Part shown: one piece after another, positions 51,128 to 61,149 of the stretch
How the letters are laid out: each line of letters opens with the position of its first letter
Numbering within the stretch: position 1 is the first letter of the stretch
Assembly (NCBI RefSeq): GCF_036013745.1
Contig: NZ_CP107880.1
Location: 6,324,001-6,388,000, forward strand
Length of the DNA stretch: 64,000 bases
Source of the DNA: Streptomyces sp. NBC_00483
GTDB taxonomy: Bacteria; Actinomycetota; Actinomycetes; Streptomycetales; Streptomycetaceae
Direction of reading: 5' to 3'
Position numbers and translations under genes: made by a program
The notes under the pieces: model-generated
Database searches by the model: none
What the model saw: only the letters and a program-made list of their open reading frames with translations
What the model was told of the DNA's origin: nothing

Positions 51128-52420
51128 ATGATGCGTACGCGTCCACTGAAGGTGGCGCTGCTGGGCTGTGGGGTTGTCGGCTCAGAGGTGGCGCGCATCA
51201 TGACGACGCACGCCGACGACCTCGCCGCCCGGATCGGTGCCCCCGTCGAGCTCGCGGGTGTGGCCGTGCGGCGGCCCTCCCGGGTCCGCGAGGGAATCGA
51301 TCCCGCGCTGGTCACCACCGACGCCACCGCGCTCGTGAAACGCGGCGACATCGATGTGGTCGTCGAGGTCATCGGCGGGATCGAGCCCGCGCGCACCCTC
51401 ATCACCACCGCCTTCGAGCACGGCGCCTCCGTCGTCTCCGCCAACAAGGCGCTCGTCGCCCAGGACGGCGACGCCCTGCATGCCGCGGCCGTGGAGCACG
51501 GCGAGGACCTCTACTACGAGGCCGCGGTCGCCGGCGCGATCCCGCTGGTCAGGCCGCTGCGCGAGTCGCTCGCGGGGGACAAGGTCAACCGCGTCCTCGG
51601 CATCGTGAACGGCACGACGAACTTCATCCTCGACGCCATGGACTCGACCGGCGCCGGCTACCAGGAAGCGCTCGACGAGGCCACCGCCCTCGGGTACGCC
51701 GAAGCCGACCCGACCGCCGACGTCGAGGGCTTCGACGCCGCCGCCAAGGCCGCCATCCTCGCCGGGATCGCCTTCCACACCCGCGTCCGCCTCGACGACG
51801 TGTACCGCGAGGGCATGACCGAGGTGACCGCCGCCGACTTCGCGTCCGCGAAGCAGATGGGCTGCACCATCAAGCTGCTCGCCATCTGTGAGCGGGCCGC
51901 CGACGGGCAGTCCGTCACCGCCCGCGTGCACCCGGCGATGATCCCGCTGTCCCACCCGCTGGCCTCCGTGCGCGGCGCGTACAACGCCGTCTTCGTCGAG
52001 GCCGAGGCCGCGGGCCAGCTCATGTTCTACGGGCCCGGTGCCGGCGGCTCGCCGACCGCGTCCGCCGTACTCGGCGACCTCGTCGCCGTCTGCCGCAACC
52101 GCCTGGGCGGCGCGACGGGACCCGGCCAGTCCGCGTACACACAGCTGCCCGTCTCGCCGATGGGCGATGTCGTGACGCGGTACCACATCAGCCTCGACGT
52201 GGCCGACAAGCCCGGCGTTCTCGCGCAGGTGGCGACGGTCTTCGCCGAGCACGGTGTCTCCATCGACACCGTGCGTCAGTCGGGGAAGGACGGCGAGGCC
52301 TCCCTCGTCGTCGTCACCCACCGCGCGGCCGACGCGGCCCTCACAGGGACCGTGGACGCGCTGCGTCAGCTCGACACCGTGCGCGGTGTCGCCAGCATCA
52401 TGCGTGTTGAAGGGGAGTAG
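51128..52420 (+). CDS. hom: Homoserine dehydrogenase with ACT domain
   Basis: ATG 51128, with a GAGG 11-14 bases before; a second ATG follows at once. 430 residues. The NAD(P) loop VALLGCGVVGSEV opens the protein. The core carries GGIEPA, ANKALVA, and GILNGTTN-like GIVNGTTNFIL, with the catalytic Lys in the dehydrogenase domain; residues about 350-430 form an ACT domain (HISLDVADKPGVLAQVATVF). Makes L-homoserine, the branch point to threonine and methionine; the ACT domain normally mediates threonine inhibition. Followed by thrC after 6 bp. Confidence 0.96.
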   Translation: MMRTRPLKVALLGCGVVGSEVARIMTTHADDLAARIGAPVELAGVAVRRPSRVREGIDPALVTTDATALVKRGDIDVVVEVIGGIEPARTLITTAFEHGASVVSANKALVAQDGDALHAAAVEHGEDLYYEAAVAGAIPLVRPLRESLAGDKVNRVLGIVNGTTNFILDAMDSTGAGYQEALDEATALGYAEADPTADVEGFDAAAKAAILAGIAFHTRVRLDDVYREGMTEVTAADFASAKQMGCTIKLLAICERAADGQSVTARVHPAMIPLSHPLASVRGAYNAVFVEAEAAGQLMFYGPGAGGSPTASAVLGDLVAVCRNRLGGATGPGQSAYTQLPVSPMGDVVTRYHISLDVADKPGVLAQVATVFAEHGVSIDTVRQSGKDGEASLVVVTHRAADAALTGTVDALRQLDTVRGVASIMRVEGE

Positions 52421-52426
52421 CAGCTC

Positions 52427-53494
52427 ATGACCGGACAGACCCACCAGTGGCGCGGCATCATCGAGGAGTACCGGGACCGGCTCCCGGTGACCGACACCAC
52501 GCCGGTCGTGACACTGCGCGAGGGCGGTACGCCGCTCGTGCCCGCGCAGATGCTCTCCGAGCGCACCGGCTGTGAGGTGCACCTGAAGGTCGAGGGTGCC
52601 AACCCGACCGGTTCGTTCAAGGACCGCGGCATGACCATGGCCATCACGAAGGCCAAGGAGGAGGGCGCGAAGGCCGTCATCTGCGCCTCCACCGGCAACA
52701 CCTCGGCCTCCGCCGCCGCGTACGCCGTGCGTGCCGGCATGGTCTGCGCCGTCCTCGTGCCGCAGGGCAAGATCGCGCTCGGCAAGATGGGCCAGGCGCT
52801 CGTCTACGGCTCGAAGATCCTCCAGGTCGACGGCAACTTCGACGACTGCCTGAACCTGGCCCGCGCCCTCTCCGAGAACTACCCGGTGGCGCTGGTCAAC
52901 TCGGTCAACCCGTTCCGCATCGAGGGCCAGAAGACCGCCTCGTTCGAGATCGTGGACGCCCTCGGCGACGCGCCCGACATCCACGTCCTCCCGGTCGGCA
53001 ACGCCGGCAACATCACGGCCTACTGGAAGGGCTACAAGGAGTACGCGGCCGACAGCGTCTCCTCCCGCACCCCGCGCATGTGGGGCTTCCAGGCCTCCGG
53101 CTCCGCGCCGATCGTGCGCGGCGAGGTCGTCAAGGACCCCTCGACGATCGCCACCGCGATTCGCATCGGCAACCCCGCCTCGTGGCAGCACGCGCTCGCC
53201 GCGCGCGAGGAGTCCGGCGGCTTCATCGACGAGGTGACGGACCGTGAGATCCTGCGCGCCTACAAGCTGTTGGCGTCCCAGGAGGGTGTCTTCGTCGAGC
53301 CCGCGTCGGCCGCGTCCGTCGCCGGCCTGCTGAAGGCCGCCGAGCAGGGCAAGGTCGACCCCGGCCAGAAGATCGTCTGCACCGTCACGGGCAACGGTCT
53401 GAAGGACCCGGACTGGGCCGTCGCCGGTGCTCCGCAGCCGGTCACCGTGCCGGTCGACTCCGCCGCGGCCGCCGAGCGACTCGGCCTCGCCTGA
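52427..53494 (+). CDS. thrC: Threonine synthase
   Basis: ATG 52427 lies 6 bp after hom, with GGGGAG before the hom stop; 355 residues, the short bacterial form. PLP Lys65 lies in [10 protein letters not shown], the phosphate loop is [10 protein letters not shown], and [16 protein letters not shown] is the substrate loop. Converts O-phosphohomoserine to L-threonine. Almost certainly co-transcribed with hom; thrB follows only after 290 bp. Confidence 0.97.
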   Translation: MTGQTHQWRGIIEEYRDRLPVTDTTPVVTLREGGTPLVPAQMLSERTGCEVHLKVEGANPTGSFKDRGMTMAITKAKEEGAKAVICASTGNTSASAAAYAVRAGMVCAVLVPQGKIALGKMGQALVYGSKILQVDGNFDDCLNLARALSENYPVALVNSVNPFRIEGQKTASFEIVDALGDAPDIHVLPVGNAGNITAYWKGYKEYAADSVSSRTPRMWGFQASGSAPIVRGEVVKDPSTIATAIRIGNPASWQHALAAREESGGFIDEVTDREILRAYKLLASQEGVFVEPASAASVAGLLKAAEQGKVDPGQKIVCTVTGNGLKDPDWAVAGAPQPVTVPVDSAAAAERLGLA

Positions 53495-53704
53495 GTCGTA
53501 CGACTCTTTACGCGACGCTGACACGCCGTCAACTGGGCGTTTCAGTACAGGGGGTGCACAGGGGGGCTTACGACACGCATCGTGCGCCTCCTGTGCGCCC
53601 TATGTCGCCACTGAACCTTCCTTCGATAGGCTGTGTCGAACCCGCCCACCGCATATGCCGTGGTGCCGCCGCTGTTCCGTCGATCGCGGCCCGGGTGTCG
53701 ACGC

Positions 53705-53740
53705 ACGCATCACCAGACATCGACGCATCACAAGACATCG
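53705..53740. repeat. 18-bp tandem repeat between thrC and thrB
   Basis: ACGCATCACCAGACATCG (53705-53722) is followed directly by ACGCATCACAAGACATCG (53723-53740), one mismatch. It lies 45-80 bp before the thrB start in a 290-bp gap that otherwise shows no gene. Confidence 0.6.
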
Positions 53741-53784
53741 GAAGTTCTCGAAACATCCCGTAGCTCAAGGAGAGTCATCGAGCG

Positions 53785-54702
53785 ATGGCCGGTCCCGCCT
53801 TCCGCGCCGCCGCCGTCAGGGTGCGCGTTCCCGCCACCAGCGCCAATCTCGGCCCGGGCTTCGACAGCCTCGGCCTGTCGCTGGGGCTCTACGACGACGT
53901 GGTCGTCAGGGTCGCCGACTCCGGCCTGAACATCGACATCGCCGGTGAGGGCTCCGAGACCCTGCCCCGCGACGAGTCGCACCTTCTGATCCGGTCCCTG
54001 CGTACGGCCTTCGACGCCCTCGGCGGACAGCCGCGCGGCCTTGAAATCGTCTGCGCCAACCGCATCCCGCACGGCCGTGGCCTGGGCTCTTCGTCCGCAG
54101 CGATCGTGTCCGCCGTGGTCGCGGCGCGCGCCGTGACGATAGGCGGCGGCGCCCTGCTCGACGACGCCGCGCTGCTCGAACTCGCCACCGAGATCGAGGG
54201 CCACCCCGACAACGTGGCCCCGTGCCTGCTCGGTGGCTTCACCATCGCGTGGACGGAGACCGGCGCGGGCCGCGCGATCCGTCTCGACGCGGCCAGTTCC
54301 ATCGTTCCGGTGGTCTTCGTTCCCGGAAAGCCGGTCCTCACCGAAATGGCGCGAGGACTCCTGCCGCGCACCGTCCCGCACGTGGACGCCGCGGCCAACG
54401 CGGGCCGGGCGGCCCTGCTCGTCGAGGCCCTGACCAGGCGCCCCGAGCTGCTGCTCCCGGCCACGGAAGACCGTCTCCACCAGGAGTACCGGGCGCCGGC
54501 GATGCCGGAGAGCGCCGCCCTTGTGGAGCGGCTGCGGGCCGACGGGGTGCCCGCGATGATCTCCGGAGCGGGGCCGACGGTCCTCGCTCTGGTGGAGGAA
54601 GAAACGGCCGACAAGGTCGCCCGGCTGGCCGGGGAGGGCTGGGCGGCGAACCGCCTTGACCTCGATGTCGACGGAGCGAGCGTGCTGCCGCTTGGCTCCT
54701 GA
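53785..54702 (+). CDS. thrB: Homoserine kinase
   Basis: ATG 53785 with AAGGAGAG about 10 bases upstream; 305 residues. A GHMP kinase: VRVPATSANLGPGFDSLG at the N-terminus, ATP loop IPHGRGLGSSSAA (about 94-106), and a late ISGAGPTVLALV motif. Phosphorylates L-homoserine for ThrC. It completes the lysA-hom-thrC-thrB block; the gap before it and the tandem repeats suggest its own promoter. Confidence 0.97.
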   Translation: MAGPAFRAAAVRVRVPATSANLGPGFDSLGLSLGLYDDVVVRVADSGLNIDIAGEGSETLPRDESHLLIRSLRTAFDALGGQPRGLEIVCANRIPHGRGLGSSSAAIVSAVVAARAVTIGGGALLDDAALLELATEIEGHPDNVAPCLLGGFTIAWTETGAGRAIRLDAASSIVPVVFVPGKPVLTEMARGLLPRTVPHVDAAANAGRAALLVEALTRRPELLLPATEDRLHQEYRAPAMPESAALVERLRADGVPAMISGAGPTVLALVEEETADKVARLAGEGWAANRLDLDVDGASVLPLGS

Positions 54703-55102
54703 CACCCGGTTGCCGGAATACGAGAGGGGGAATGTTTGTTGGATCCGGTAGTGTTAACCTCAAGTCTGCACCCGGCCCTACCATGGCGAGGTGCTGTGTG
54801 TCCCCGTCAGGGACAACCATTCTTCCGGGAGCCTCCCCAGCGATTCTGTGCAGCGTCCTCGCATGTCGAGACGTGGCGCTGAAGAGTGGCGAGCACGCTC
54901 CGGAACCGGCGTGACCGAGCCGCGTGACACAGAAATCCAGTGCACCCGCGGAATCGGGCTACGCCGTCACCACCGAATTCTTCCGCCTCTTCGGCGGACA
55001 ACCGCCCCGGCACACGGTCCGTACAGGCTGGACCACCGCCGGACAGCACAACACGGTCGCCGAGCCAGACAGGCCGACGTCCGCTCCAGGGAAGGACCCT
55101 TC
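54703..55102. other. 400-bp thrB-rho intergenic region, probable rho leader
   Basis: No convincing gene is seen; short frames lack start signals. GTAGTGTTAACCTCAAG at 54748-54764 is an AT-richer patch and contains TAGTGT, a possible -10. If the promoter is there, the rho mRNA has a leader of roughly 340 bases. Long leaders that mediate autoregulation are known for rho in other bacteria. No terminator hairpin for thrB is evident. Confidence 0.4.
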
Positions 55103-57205
55103 GTGAGCGACACCACCGATCTGATGGGCGTGACTGCCGACAGCTCTGCTGCCGCGCCCGCCGCGTCCTCTGCGGACGCCTCCGCCGCGCCCGCCCGGCG
55201 GCGCCGCGGTACCGGCCTTGACGGCATGGTGCTGGCCGAACTGCAGCAGGTCGCATCGGGCCTCGGTATCAAGGGCACTGCGCGGATGCGCAAGAGCCAG
55301 CTGATCGAGGTCATCAAGGAGGCGCAGTCCGGGGGAGGCAATTCCCAGAGCGCCCCCGCGAAGAGCGCCGACGCCGCAGAGACGAAGCCGAAGCGGCGGG
55401 CCACCTCGAAGGCCCGCACCGGCGACGAGTCCGCGGCCGACGCGGCGCCCGCGAAGGCGGGTGCCAAGGCGGACAAGGCCGAGGCCGCCGACGCCAAGGC
55501 GAAGAAGGCCACGGCCCAGCAGCAGATCGAGATCCCCGGCCAGGGCGCGAGTGACGAGCAGCCGGCCGGCGAGCGTCGTCGCCGCCGTGCCACGTCCGAG
55601 GCGGGCAGCCCCGAGACGGTCACCGCCGAGGCCAAGTCCGAGACGCGGCAGGACCGCCAGGACAAGCAGCAGGACCGCCAGCAGGACCGTCAGGACGGCG
55701 GCGACGGCAACAAGGGCGACGGCGGCCAGGACGGCAACCACGAGGGTCGTCGCGACCGTCGTGACCGTCAGGGCGACCGCCAGGGTGGCCGTGGTGGGCG
55801 CGACCGTGACCGTCAGGGCGACCGCGATCGTCAGGGCGACCGTGACCGCCGCGGCGGCAAGGGCGACGACCAGGGCGGGAACAGCCAGGGCGGCGGCCGG
55901 AACAACCAGCAGGGTGGCGGCCGGAACAACCAGCAGCAGGACGACGGCTACGACGACGACGGCGGCGGCCGCCGCGGGCGCCGGGGCCGTTACCGCGACC
56001 GTCGTGGGCGTCGTGGGCGCGACGAGCCGGGCTTCGGCAACGAGCCGCAGGTCTCCGAGGACGACGTCCTGATCCCCGTCGCGGGCATCCTCGACATCCT
56101 CGACAACTACGCCTTCATCCGTACGTCGGGCTACCTGCCGGGTCCCAACGACGTCTACGTCTCCCTGGCCCAGGTCCGCAAGAACGGCCTGCGCAAGGGT
56201 GACCACGTCACCGGTGCCGTGCGTCAGCCCAAGGACGGCGAGCGCCGCGAGAAGTTCAACGCGCTCGTCCGCCTCGACTCGGCGAACGGCATGGCGGCCG
56301 AATCCGGCCGTGGGCGCCCGGAGTTCAACAAGCTGACGCCCCTCTACCCGCAGGACCGCCTCCGCCTGGAGACGGACCCGGGTGTGCTGACGACGCGCAT
56401 CATCGACCTCGTCGCGCCGATCGGTAAGGGCCAGCGCGGTCTGATCGTGGCCCCGCCGAAGACCGGCAAGACCATGATCCTTCAGGCCATCGCCAACGCG
56501 ATCACGGTGAACAACCCCGAGTGCCACCTGATGGTCGTCCTCGTCGACGAGCGTCCGGAAGAGGTCACCGACATGCAGCGGTCGGTGAAGGGCGAGGTCA
56601 TCTCCTCGACCTTCGACCGTCCGGCCGAGGACCACACCACGGTCGCCGAGCTCGCCATCGAGCGCGCCAAGCGCCTCGTGGAGCTGGGTCACGACGTCGT
56701 CGTGCTGCTCGACTCGATCACCCGCCTGGGCCGCGCGTACAACCTCGCGGCGCCGGCCTCCGGCCGCATCCTGTCCGGTGGTGTCGACTCGACCGCCCTT
56801 TACCCGCCGAAGCGCTTCTTCGGTGCGGCCCGCAACATCGAGGACGGCGGCTCGCTGACCATCCTCGCCACCGCGCTGGTGGACACCGGGTCCCGCATGG
56901 ACGAGGTCATCTTCGAGGAGTTCAAGGGCACCGGCAACGCCGAGCTCAAGCTCGACCGCAAGCTCGCCGACAAGCGCATCTTCCCGGCGGTGGACGTGGA
57001 CGCGTCCGGTACCCGTAAGGAAGAGATCCTGCTCGGCAGCGACGAGCTGGCGATCACCTGGAAGCTGCGTCGCGTGCTGCACGCGCTCGACCAGCAGCAG
57101 GCGATCGAGCTGCTGCTCGACAAGATGAAGCAGACGAAGTCCAACGCGGAGTTCCTGCTGCAGATCCAGAAGACGACGCCGACGCCGGGCAACGGCAACG
57201 ACTGA
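55103..57205 (+). CDS. rho: Transcription termination factor Rho
   Basis: GTG 55103 with GGGAAGGA about seven bases upstream; 700 residues, about 280 more than E. coli Rho. After the N-terminal Rho_N helix bundle ([14 protein letters not shown]) there is a long disordered region: Lys/Ala-rich to about 180, then about 183-309 rich in Arg, Asp, Gly, Gln and Asn with recurring RQGDRD units. The cold-shock-like RNA-binding domain ([18 protein letters not shown]) and ATPase (Walker A APPKTGKT at 450-457, [16 protein letters not shown]) follow. Terminates untranslated or uncoupled transcripts. High-GC actinobacterial Rho proteins commonly carry such insertions. Confidence 0.97.
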   Translation: MSDTTDLMGVTADSSAAAPAASSADASAAPARRRRGTGLDGMVLAELQQVASGLGIKGTARMRKSQLIEVIKEAQSGGGNSQSAPAKSADAAETKPKRRATSKARTGDESAADAAPAKAGAKADKAEAADAKAKKATAQQQIEIPGQGASDEQPAGERRRRRATSEAGSPETVTAEAKSETRQDRQDKQQDRQQDRQDGGDGNKGDGGQDGNHEGRRDRRDRQGDRQGGRGGRDRDRQGDRDRQGDRDRRGGKGDDQGGNSQGGGRNNQQGGGRNNQQQDDGYDDDGGGRRGRRGRYRDRRGRRGRDEPGFGNEPQVSEDDVLIPVAGILDILDNYAFIRTSGYLPGPNDVYVSLAQVRKNGLRKGDHVTGAVRQPKDGERREKFNALVRLDSANGMAAESGRGRPEFNKLTPLYPQDRLRLETDPGVLTTRIIDLVAPIGKGQRGLIVAPPKTGKTMILQAIANAITVNNPECHLMVVLVDERPEEVTDMQRSVKGEVISSTFDRPAEDHTTVAELAIERAKRLVELGHDVVVLLDSITRLGRAYNLAAPASGRILSGGVDSTALYPPKRFFGAARNIEDGGSLTILATALVDTGSRMDEVIFEEFKGTGNAELKLDRKLADKRIFPAVDVDASGTRKEEILLGSDELAITWKLRRVLHALDQQQAIELLLDKMKQTKSNAEFLLQIQKTTPTPGNGND

Positions 57206-57222
57206 CGCTTCACCGGGATCCA

Positions 57223-57265
57223 GGGGCTGGGCCCCGCCGCTTCGTGCGGCGGGGCCCAGCCCTTT
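57223..57265 (+). terminator. Perfect intrinsic terminator of rho
   Basis: GGGCTGGGCCCCGCCGC (57223-57239) pairs over all 17 bp with 57245-57261, loop TTCGT, followed by TTTT. Textbook factor-independent terminator. Confidence 0.95.
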
Positions 57266-57547
57266 TCCATGCCTGGTCGGAGCCTGGTCGCAGCGATTCG
57301 GGGCACTCGTGGGTCAGAGACCTTCACCACACGTATAAGGATCTGTGCCCTCTGTGAAGCATGTGGCACATGGGCGTGAAAGTGCAGGTGAGAGGCTTGC
57401 GGGTTGTTGGTACCGCTACGTACCGTCGCACTTCCGTCCCGGAATGCGCACACGTGTTTGTGCAACCCTTCTTGGCGGTCCGCCGTCACACCGAGTGAAC
57501 GAACAAGCGGACCGAAGGATCAGAAGCAGACGAACCTGCGAGGAGTT
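57266..57547. promoter_or_regulatory. Upstream region of the LCP gene with short dyads
   Basis: This 282-bp stretch follows the rho terminator and must hold the LCP promoter. It contains CATGTG-G-CACATG (57360-57372), GGTAC-N6-GTACC (57409-57424) and an ACACGTGT octamer near 57451. No gene or RNA is recognised. Confidence 0.45.
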
Positions 57548-58651
57548 ATGCCGGAACGTGACAGCAAGCCCGGGCGCCACCGCGGCGCCAAGGGCAGCCG
57601 CCGCAAACCGCGCAGTGGGCGCAGCAAGGCGCTGCGGATCGCGGCGTGGAGCGCCGCGGGCGTCGTCGTCCTCGGTGGAACCGGCCTGGGGTACGTCTAC
57701 TTCCAGCTCAACGGCAACATCAAGAGTGTCGACATCGACTCGCAGCTGGGCACCGACCGTCCGCAGAACGTGGACAACGGCTCCGAGGACATCCTCGTCC
57801 TCGGCTCCGACACCCGGGCCGGCGACAACGAGAAGGTCGGCGGCGGTGCCGACGAGGGCTCCGCGCGCTCGGACACCGCGATGGTCGTCCACGTCTACAA
57901 GGGCCACAAGCGGGCCAGCGTCGTCTCCATCCCCCGGGACACGCTCATCGACCGCCCCTCGTGCACCGACAAGGACGGCAACGAGTACCCGGCGCAGAAC
58001 GAGGTCATGTTCAACTCCGCGTACTCGACGGGCGGCGCGGCCTGCGCGGTGAAGACCGTCGAGTCCCTGAGCGGAATCCGCATGGACCACTACGTGGAGG
58101 TCGACTTCAGCGGCTTCCAGAAGCTGATCGACGACCTCGGCGGCGTGAAGGTCACCACCACGAAGGCGATCAACGACCCCGACAGCCATCTGAACCTCGA
58201 CGCCGGTACGCACACGCTCAGCGGCAAGCAGTCGCTCGGCCTCGTCCGCACCCGGCACGGCGTCGGTGACGGCAGTGACCTGGGGCGCATCCAGCTCCAG
58301 CAGGCGTTCATGAAGGCCCTGATGGACCAGATCAAGAGCGTCGGCGTCTTCACCAGCCCGAGCAAGCTGTACGCGCTCGCGAACACCGCCACGAAGACGG
58401 TGACCACGGACTCGCAGCTGGCCTCGGTCAAGGACCTGACCTCGTTCGCGAGCGGGCTCAAGGGCATCGGCTCCGGCGACATGAACATGGTGACGCTGCC
58501 CGTGCAGTACGACCCGAACGACGCCAACCGCGTGCTCCTGGACAAGACCAACGCGAAGAAGGTCTGGAAGGCCCTGGAGGCCGACAGGACCATCCCGAAG
58601 TCGGCCACGAAGGACTCCGCCAAGGGCTCCGCCGACAGCGTCGTGAAGTAG
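57548..58651 (+). CDS. LytR-CpsA-Psr (LCP) family cell-wall ligase
   Basis: ATG 57548 with AGGAG immediately upstream (spacing short); 367 residues. A very basic cytoplasmic start (about 30 residues), one membrane helix (IAAWSAAGVVVLGGTGLGYV core), then the extracytoplasmic LCP domain with LVLGSDTRAG, VVSIPRDTLI and LVRTRHGVGDGSD, containing the Asp/Arg residues that bind pyrophosphate lipid substrates. LCP enzymes attach teichoic acid or other glycopolymers to peptidoglycan. Located between rho and rpmE, which separates the rho-rpmE pair seen in other Actinobacteria. Confidence 0.94.
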   Translation: MPERDSKPGRHRGAKGSRRKPRSGRSKALRIAAWSAAGVVVLGGTGLGYVYFQLNGNIKSVDIDSQLGTDRPQNVDNGSEDILVLGSDTRAGDNEKVGGGADEGSARSDTAMVVHVYKGHKRASVVSIPRDTLIDRPSCTDKDGNEYPAQNEVMFNSAYSTGGAACAVKTVESLSGIRMDHYVEVDFSGFQKLIDDLGGVKVTTTKAINDPDSHLNLDAGTHTLSGKQSLGLVRTRHGVGDGSDLGRIQLQQAFMKALMDQIKSVGVFTSPSKLYALANTATKTVTTDSQLASVKDLTSFASGLKGIGSGDMNMVTLPVQYDPNDANRVLLDKTNAKKVWKALEADRTIPKSATKDSAKGSADSVVK

Positions 58652-58680
58652 CCGCGAAGCAACGACGACCCCTTCTGGGA

Positions 58681-58714
58681 GGGCCGGGAATACTTCCGGG
58701 CCCTTCTCGGTTTT
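58681..58714 (+). terminator. Terminator after the LCP gene
   Basis: GGGCC-G-GGAA (58681-58690) pairs with TTCC-G-GGCCC (58694-58703), loop TAC with one G-G mismatch, followed by TTCTCGGTTTT. Confidence 0.78.
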
Positions 58715-58816
58715 GGGGGATACGGCCAGTCCTGGCAGACTGGTACGTCGGTCCCGGTTCACGCTCCCGCATCCCGCGTCAGCGACCCGGCGCCCTCCAT
58801 GAACCTAGGAGACACC

Positions 58817-59038
58817 TTGAAGCGCGACATCCACCCCGAGTACGTCGAGACGCAGGTCTCTTGCACCTGTGGCGCGTCGTTCACCACCCGTAGCACCATC
58901 TCGTCCGGCACCGTCCGTGCCGAGGTCTGCTCCGAGTGCCACCCGTTCTACACGGGCAAGCAGAAGATCCTCGACACCGGTGGCCGTGTGGCCCGCTTCG
59001 AGGCCCGCTTCGGCAAGGCTGCCGCTGCCAACAAGTAG
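58817..59038 (+). CDS. rpmE: 50S ribosomal protein L31, zinc-binding (C+) form
   Basis: TTG 58817 with AGGAGA five bases upstream gives the family-typical start (M)KRDIHPEY and 73 residues; ATG 58799 would add six residues and would precede that Shine-Dalgarno. Cys residues in SCTCGAS and [11 protein letters not shown] form the C+ zinc site, so this is the housekeeping zinc form, not the zinc-independent paralogue induced on zinc limitation. Part of the large subunit. Followed by a strong terminator. Confidence 0.93.
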   Translation: MKRDIHPEYVETQVSCTCGASFTTRSTISSGTVRAEVCSECHPFYTGKQKILDTGGRVARFEARFGKAAAANK

Positions 59039-59047
59039 CGGAGCTCC

Positions 59048-59099
59048 AGCGCCGGTCCACGGTGCCCCTGTTTATCGCGGGGGCACCGGGACCGGCGCT
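59048..59099 (+). terminator. Strong terminator hairpin after rpmE
   Basis: AGCGCCGGTCC-A-CGGTGCCCC (59048-59068) pairs with GGGGCACCG-GGACCGGCGCT (59080-59099): 20 bp with one bulged A. Followed by a short T-run. It may partly terminate before prfA. Confidence 0.88.
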
Positions 59100-59144
59100 T
59101 TGCGGTGCAGCCCCTTTTGACCCCCGTAACTGCAGGAGCCGGAG

Positions 59145-60221
59145 ATGTTCGAGGCCGTCGAGGAACTGATCGGTGAGCACGCCGATCTGGAGCAGAAGCT
59201 CGCGGACCCCTCGGTCCACGCCGACCAGGCGAACGCGCGCAAGCTCAACAAGCGCTACGCCGAGCTGACCCCGATCGTCGCCACCTACCGCTCCTGGAAG
59301 CAGACCGGGGACGACGTCGAGACGGCCAAGGAATTCGCCGCCGACGACCCGGACTTCGCGGCCGAGGTCAAGGACCTCGAGCAGCAGCGCGAGGAGATCA
59401 CCGAGAAGCTGCGGCTCCTGCTGGTGCCCCGCGACCCGTCCGACGACAAGGACGTGATCCTCGAGGTCAAGGCCGGCGCCGGTGGCGACGAGTCCGCCTT
59501 GTTCGCCGGTGACCTGCTGCGCATGTACCTGCGCTACGCGGAGCGCGTCGGCTGGAAGACCGAGATCATCGACGCCACCGAGTCCGAGCTGGGCGGCTAC
59601 AAGGACGTCCAGGTCGCCGTGAAGACCAAGGGCGGGAACGGCGCGACCGAGCCCGGCCAGGGTGTCTGGGCCCGCCTGAAGTACGAGGGCGGCGTGCACC
59701 GCGTGCAGCGTGTGCCCTCGACCGAGTCGCAGGGCCGCATCCACACCTCCGCCGCCGGCGTGCTGGTCACGCCCGAGGCCGAGGAGGTCGACGTCGAGAT
59801 CCACGCGAACGATCTGCGCATCGACGTGTACCGCTCCTCGGGCCCCGGCGGGCAGTCCGTCAACACGACCGACTCCGCCGTCCGCATCACGCACATCCCC
59901 ACCGGCGTCGTGGCTTCCTGCCAGAACGAGAAGTCCCAGCTGCAGAACAAGGAGCAGGCGATGCGTATCCTGCGCTCCAGGCTCCTCGCAGCGGCGCAGG
60001 AGGAAGCGGAGAAGAACGCCGCCGACGCCCGCCGCAGCCAGGTCCGCACCGTCGACCGCTCCGAGAAGATCCGTACGTACAACTTCCCGGAGAACCGCAT
60101 CTCGGACCACCGTGTCGGCTTCAAGGCCTACAACTTGGACCAGGTGCTCGACGGCGAGCTCGACCCCGTGATCCAGGCGTGCGTCGACGCGGACTCGGCC
60201 GCCAAGCTCGCCGCCGCGTAG
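59145..60221 (+). CDS. prfA: Peptide chain release factor 1
   Basis: ATG 59145 with CAGGAG about 10 bases upstream; 358 residues, normal for RF1. Stop-codon recognition tripeptide Pro-Ser-Thr (191-193 in [14 protein letters not shown]) replaces the common Pro-x-Thr variants, and GGQ is at 235-237. Releases peptides at UAA and UAG. Forms an operon with prmC, whose product methylates the GGQ glutamine. Confidence 0.97.
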   Translation: MFEAVEELIGEHADLEQKLADPSVHADQANARKLNKRYAELTPIVATYRSWKQTGDDVETAKEFAADDPDFAAEVKDLEQQREEITEKLRLLLVPRDPSDDKDVILEVKAGAGGDESALFAGDLLRMYLRYAERVGWKTEIIDATESELGGYKDVQVAVKTKGGNGATEPGQGVWARLKYEGGVHRVQRVPSTESQGRIHTSAAGVLVTPEAEEVDVEIHANDLRIDVYRSSGPGGQSVNTTDSAVRITHIPTGVVASCQNEKSQLQNKEQAMRILRSRLLAAAQEEAEKNAADARRSQVRTVDRSEKIRTYNFPENRISDHRVGFKAYNLDQVLDGELDPVIQACVDADSAAKLAAA

Positions 60222-60267
60222 AACCGCACCGCCCGCCCCGTACGACAGCTCAGCCCGGAGGAACAGC

Positions 60268-61149
60268 GTGCAGCAACATTTTGGGGGGCGACCCCCGAAC
60301 CCCCGCAGCGTGCTGCTCGCGGAAGTGGCCCAGGCCACTCAGCGGCTTGCCGACGCCGGCGTGCCCTCGCCGCGCAATGACGCGGAGGAGCTCGCGTCCT
60401 TCGTGCACGGCGTCAAGCGGGGCGAGCTGCACTCCGTCAAGGACGCGGACTTCGACGCCCGGTACTGGGAGGCGATCGCGCGCCGCGAGGCCCGCGAGCC
60501 GCTCCAGCACATCACCGGGCACGCCTACTTCCGCTATCTGGAGCTCCAGGTCGGTCCCGGTGTGTTCGTGCCGCGCCCGGAGACCGAGTCGGTCGTCGGC
60601 TGGGCCATAGACGCCGTGCGCGCGATGGATGTCGTCGAGCCGCTGATCGTCGATCTGTGCTCCGGCTCCGGCGCCATCGCGCTCGCGCTGGCCCAGGAGG
60701 TGCCGCGCTCGCGCGTGCACGCCGTGGAGCTGTCCGAGGACGCTCTCAAATGGACCCGCAAGAACGTCGAGGGGTCCAGGGTCGACCTGCGCCAGGGCGA
60801 CGCCCTGGAGGCCTTCCCCGACCTCGACGGCCAGGTCGATCTCGTCATCTCCAACCCGCCGTACATCCCGCTCACCGAGTGGGAGTACGTCGCCCCCGAG
60901 GCCCGTGACTACGACCCGGACCTCGCCCTGTTCTCCGGCGAGGACGGGCTCGACCTGATCCGTGGCATCGAGCGCACCGCCCACCGCCTCCTGCGCCCCG
61001 GCGGCATCGTCGTCATCGAGCACGCGGACACGCAGGGCGGCCAGGTGCCGTGGATCTTCACCGAGGAGCGGGGCTGGGCGGACGCCGCCGACCACCCCGA
61101 CCTCAACAACCGCCCGAGGTTCGCGACGGCCCGCAAGGCGCTGCCGTGA
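60268..61149 (+). CDS. prmC: Release factor glutamine methyltransferase
   Basis: GTG 60268 with GGAGG six bases upstream; 293 residues. The N-terminal helical domain binds the release factor; VDLCSGSGAIALALA is the SAM-binding motif and ISNPPYIPL (NPPY 196-199) is the glutamine N5-methyltransferase signature. Its natural partner prfA is directly upstream (46 bp). The first codons fall in a G/C-palindromic stretch (GGGGGGCGACCCCC), giving an odd Gly/Arg/Pro-rich start. Its TGA overlaps the GTG of a 21-codon ORF. Confidence 0.95.
   Translation: MQQHFGGRPPNPRSVLLAEVAQATQRLADAGVPSPRNDAEELASFVHGVKRGELHSVKDADFDARYWEAIARREAREPLQHITGHAYFRYLELQVGPGVFVPRPETESVVGWAIDAVRAMDVVEPLIVDLCSGSGAIALALAQEVPRSRVHAVELSEDALKWTRKNVEGSRVDLRQGDALEAFPDLDGQVDLVISNPPYIPLTEWEYVAPEARDYDPDLALFSGEDGLDLIRGIERTAHRLLRPGGIVVIEHADTQGGQVPWIFTEERGWADAADHPDLNNRPRFATARKALP

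Noticed and set aside
55750..55960. Short-period repeats resembling a CRISPR or minisatellite
   Set aside because: They are the in-frame RQGDRD-coding region of rho; no spacers or conserved direct repeats of CRISPR type.
60280..60305. GGGGGGCGACCCCC stretch at the prmC start as a terminator or separate repeat
   Set aside because: It lies inside the coding sequence just after a well-supported GTG and Shine-Dalgarno; noted only as an odd N-terminus.
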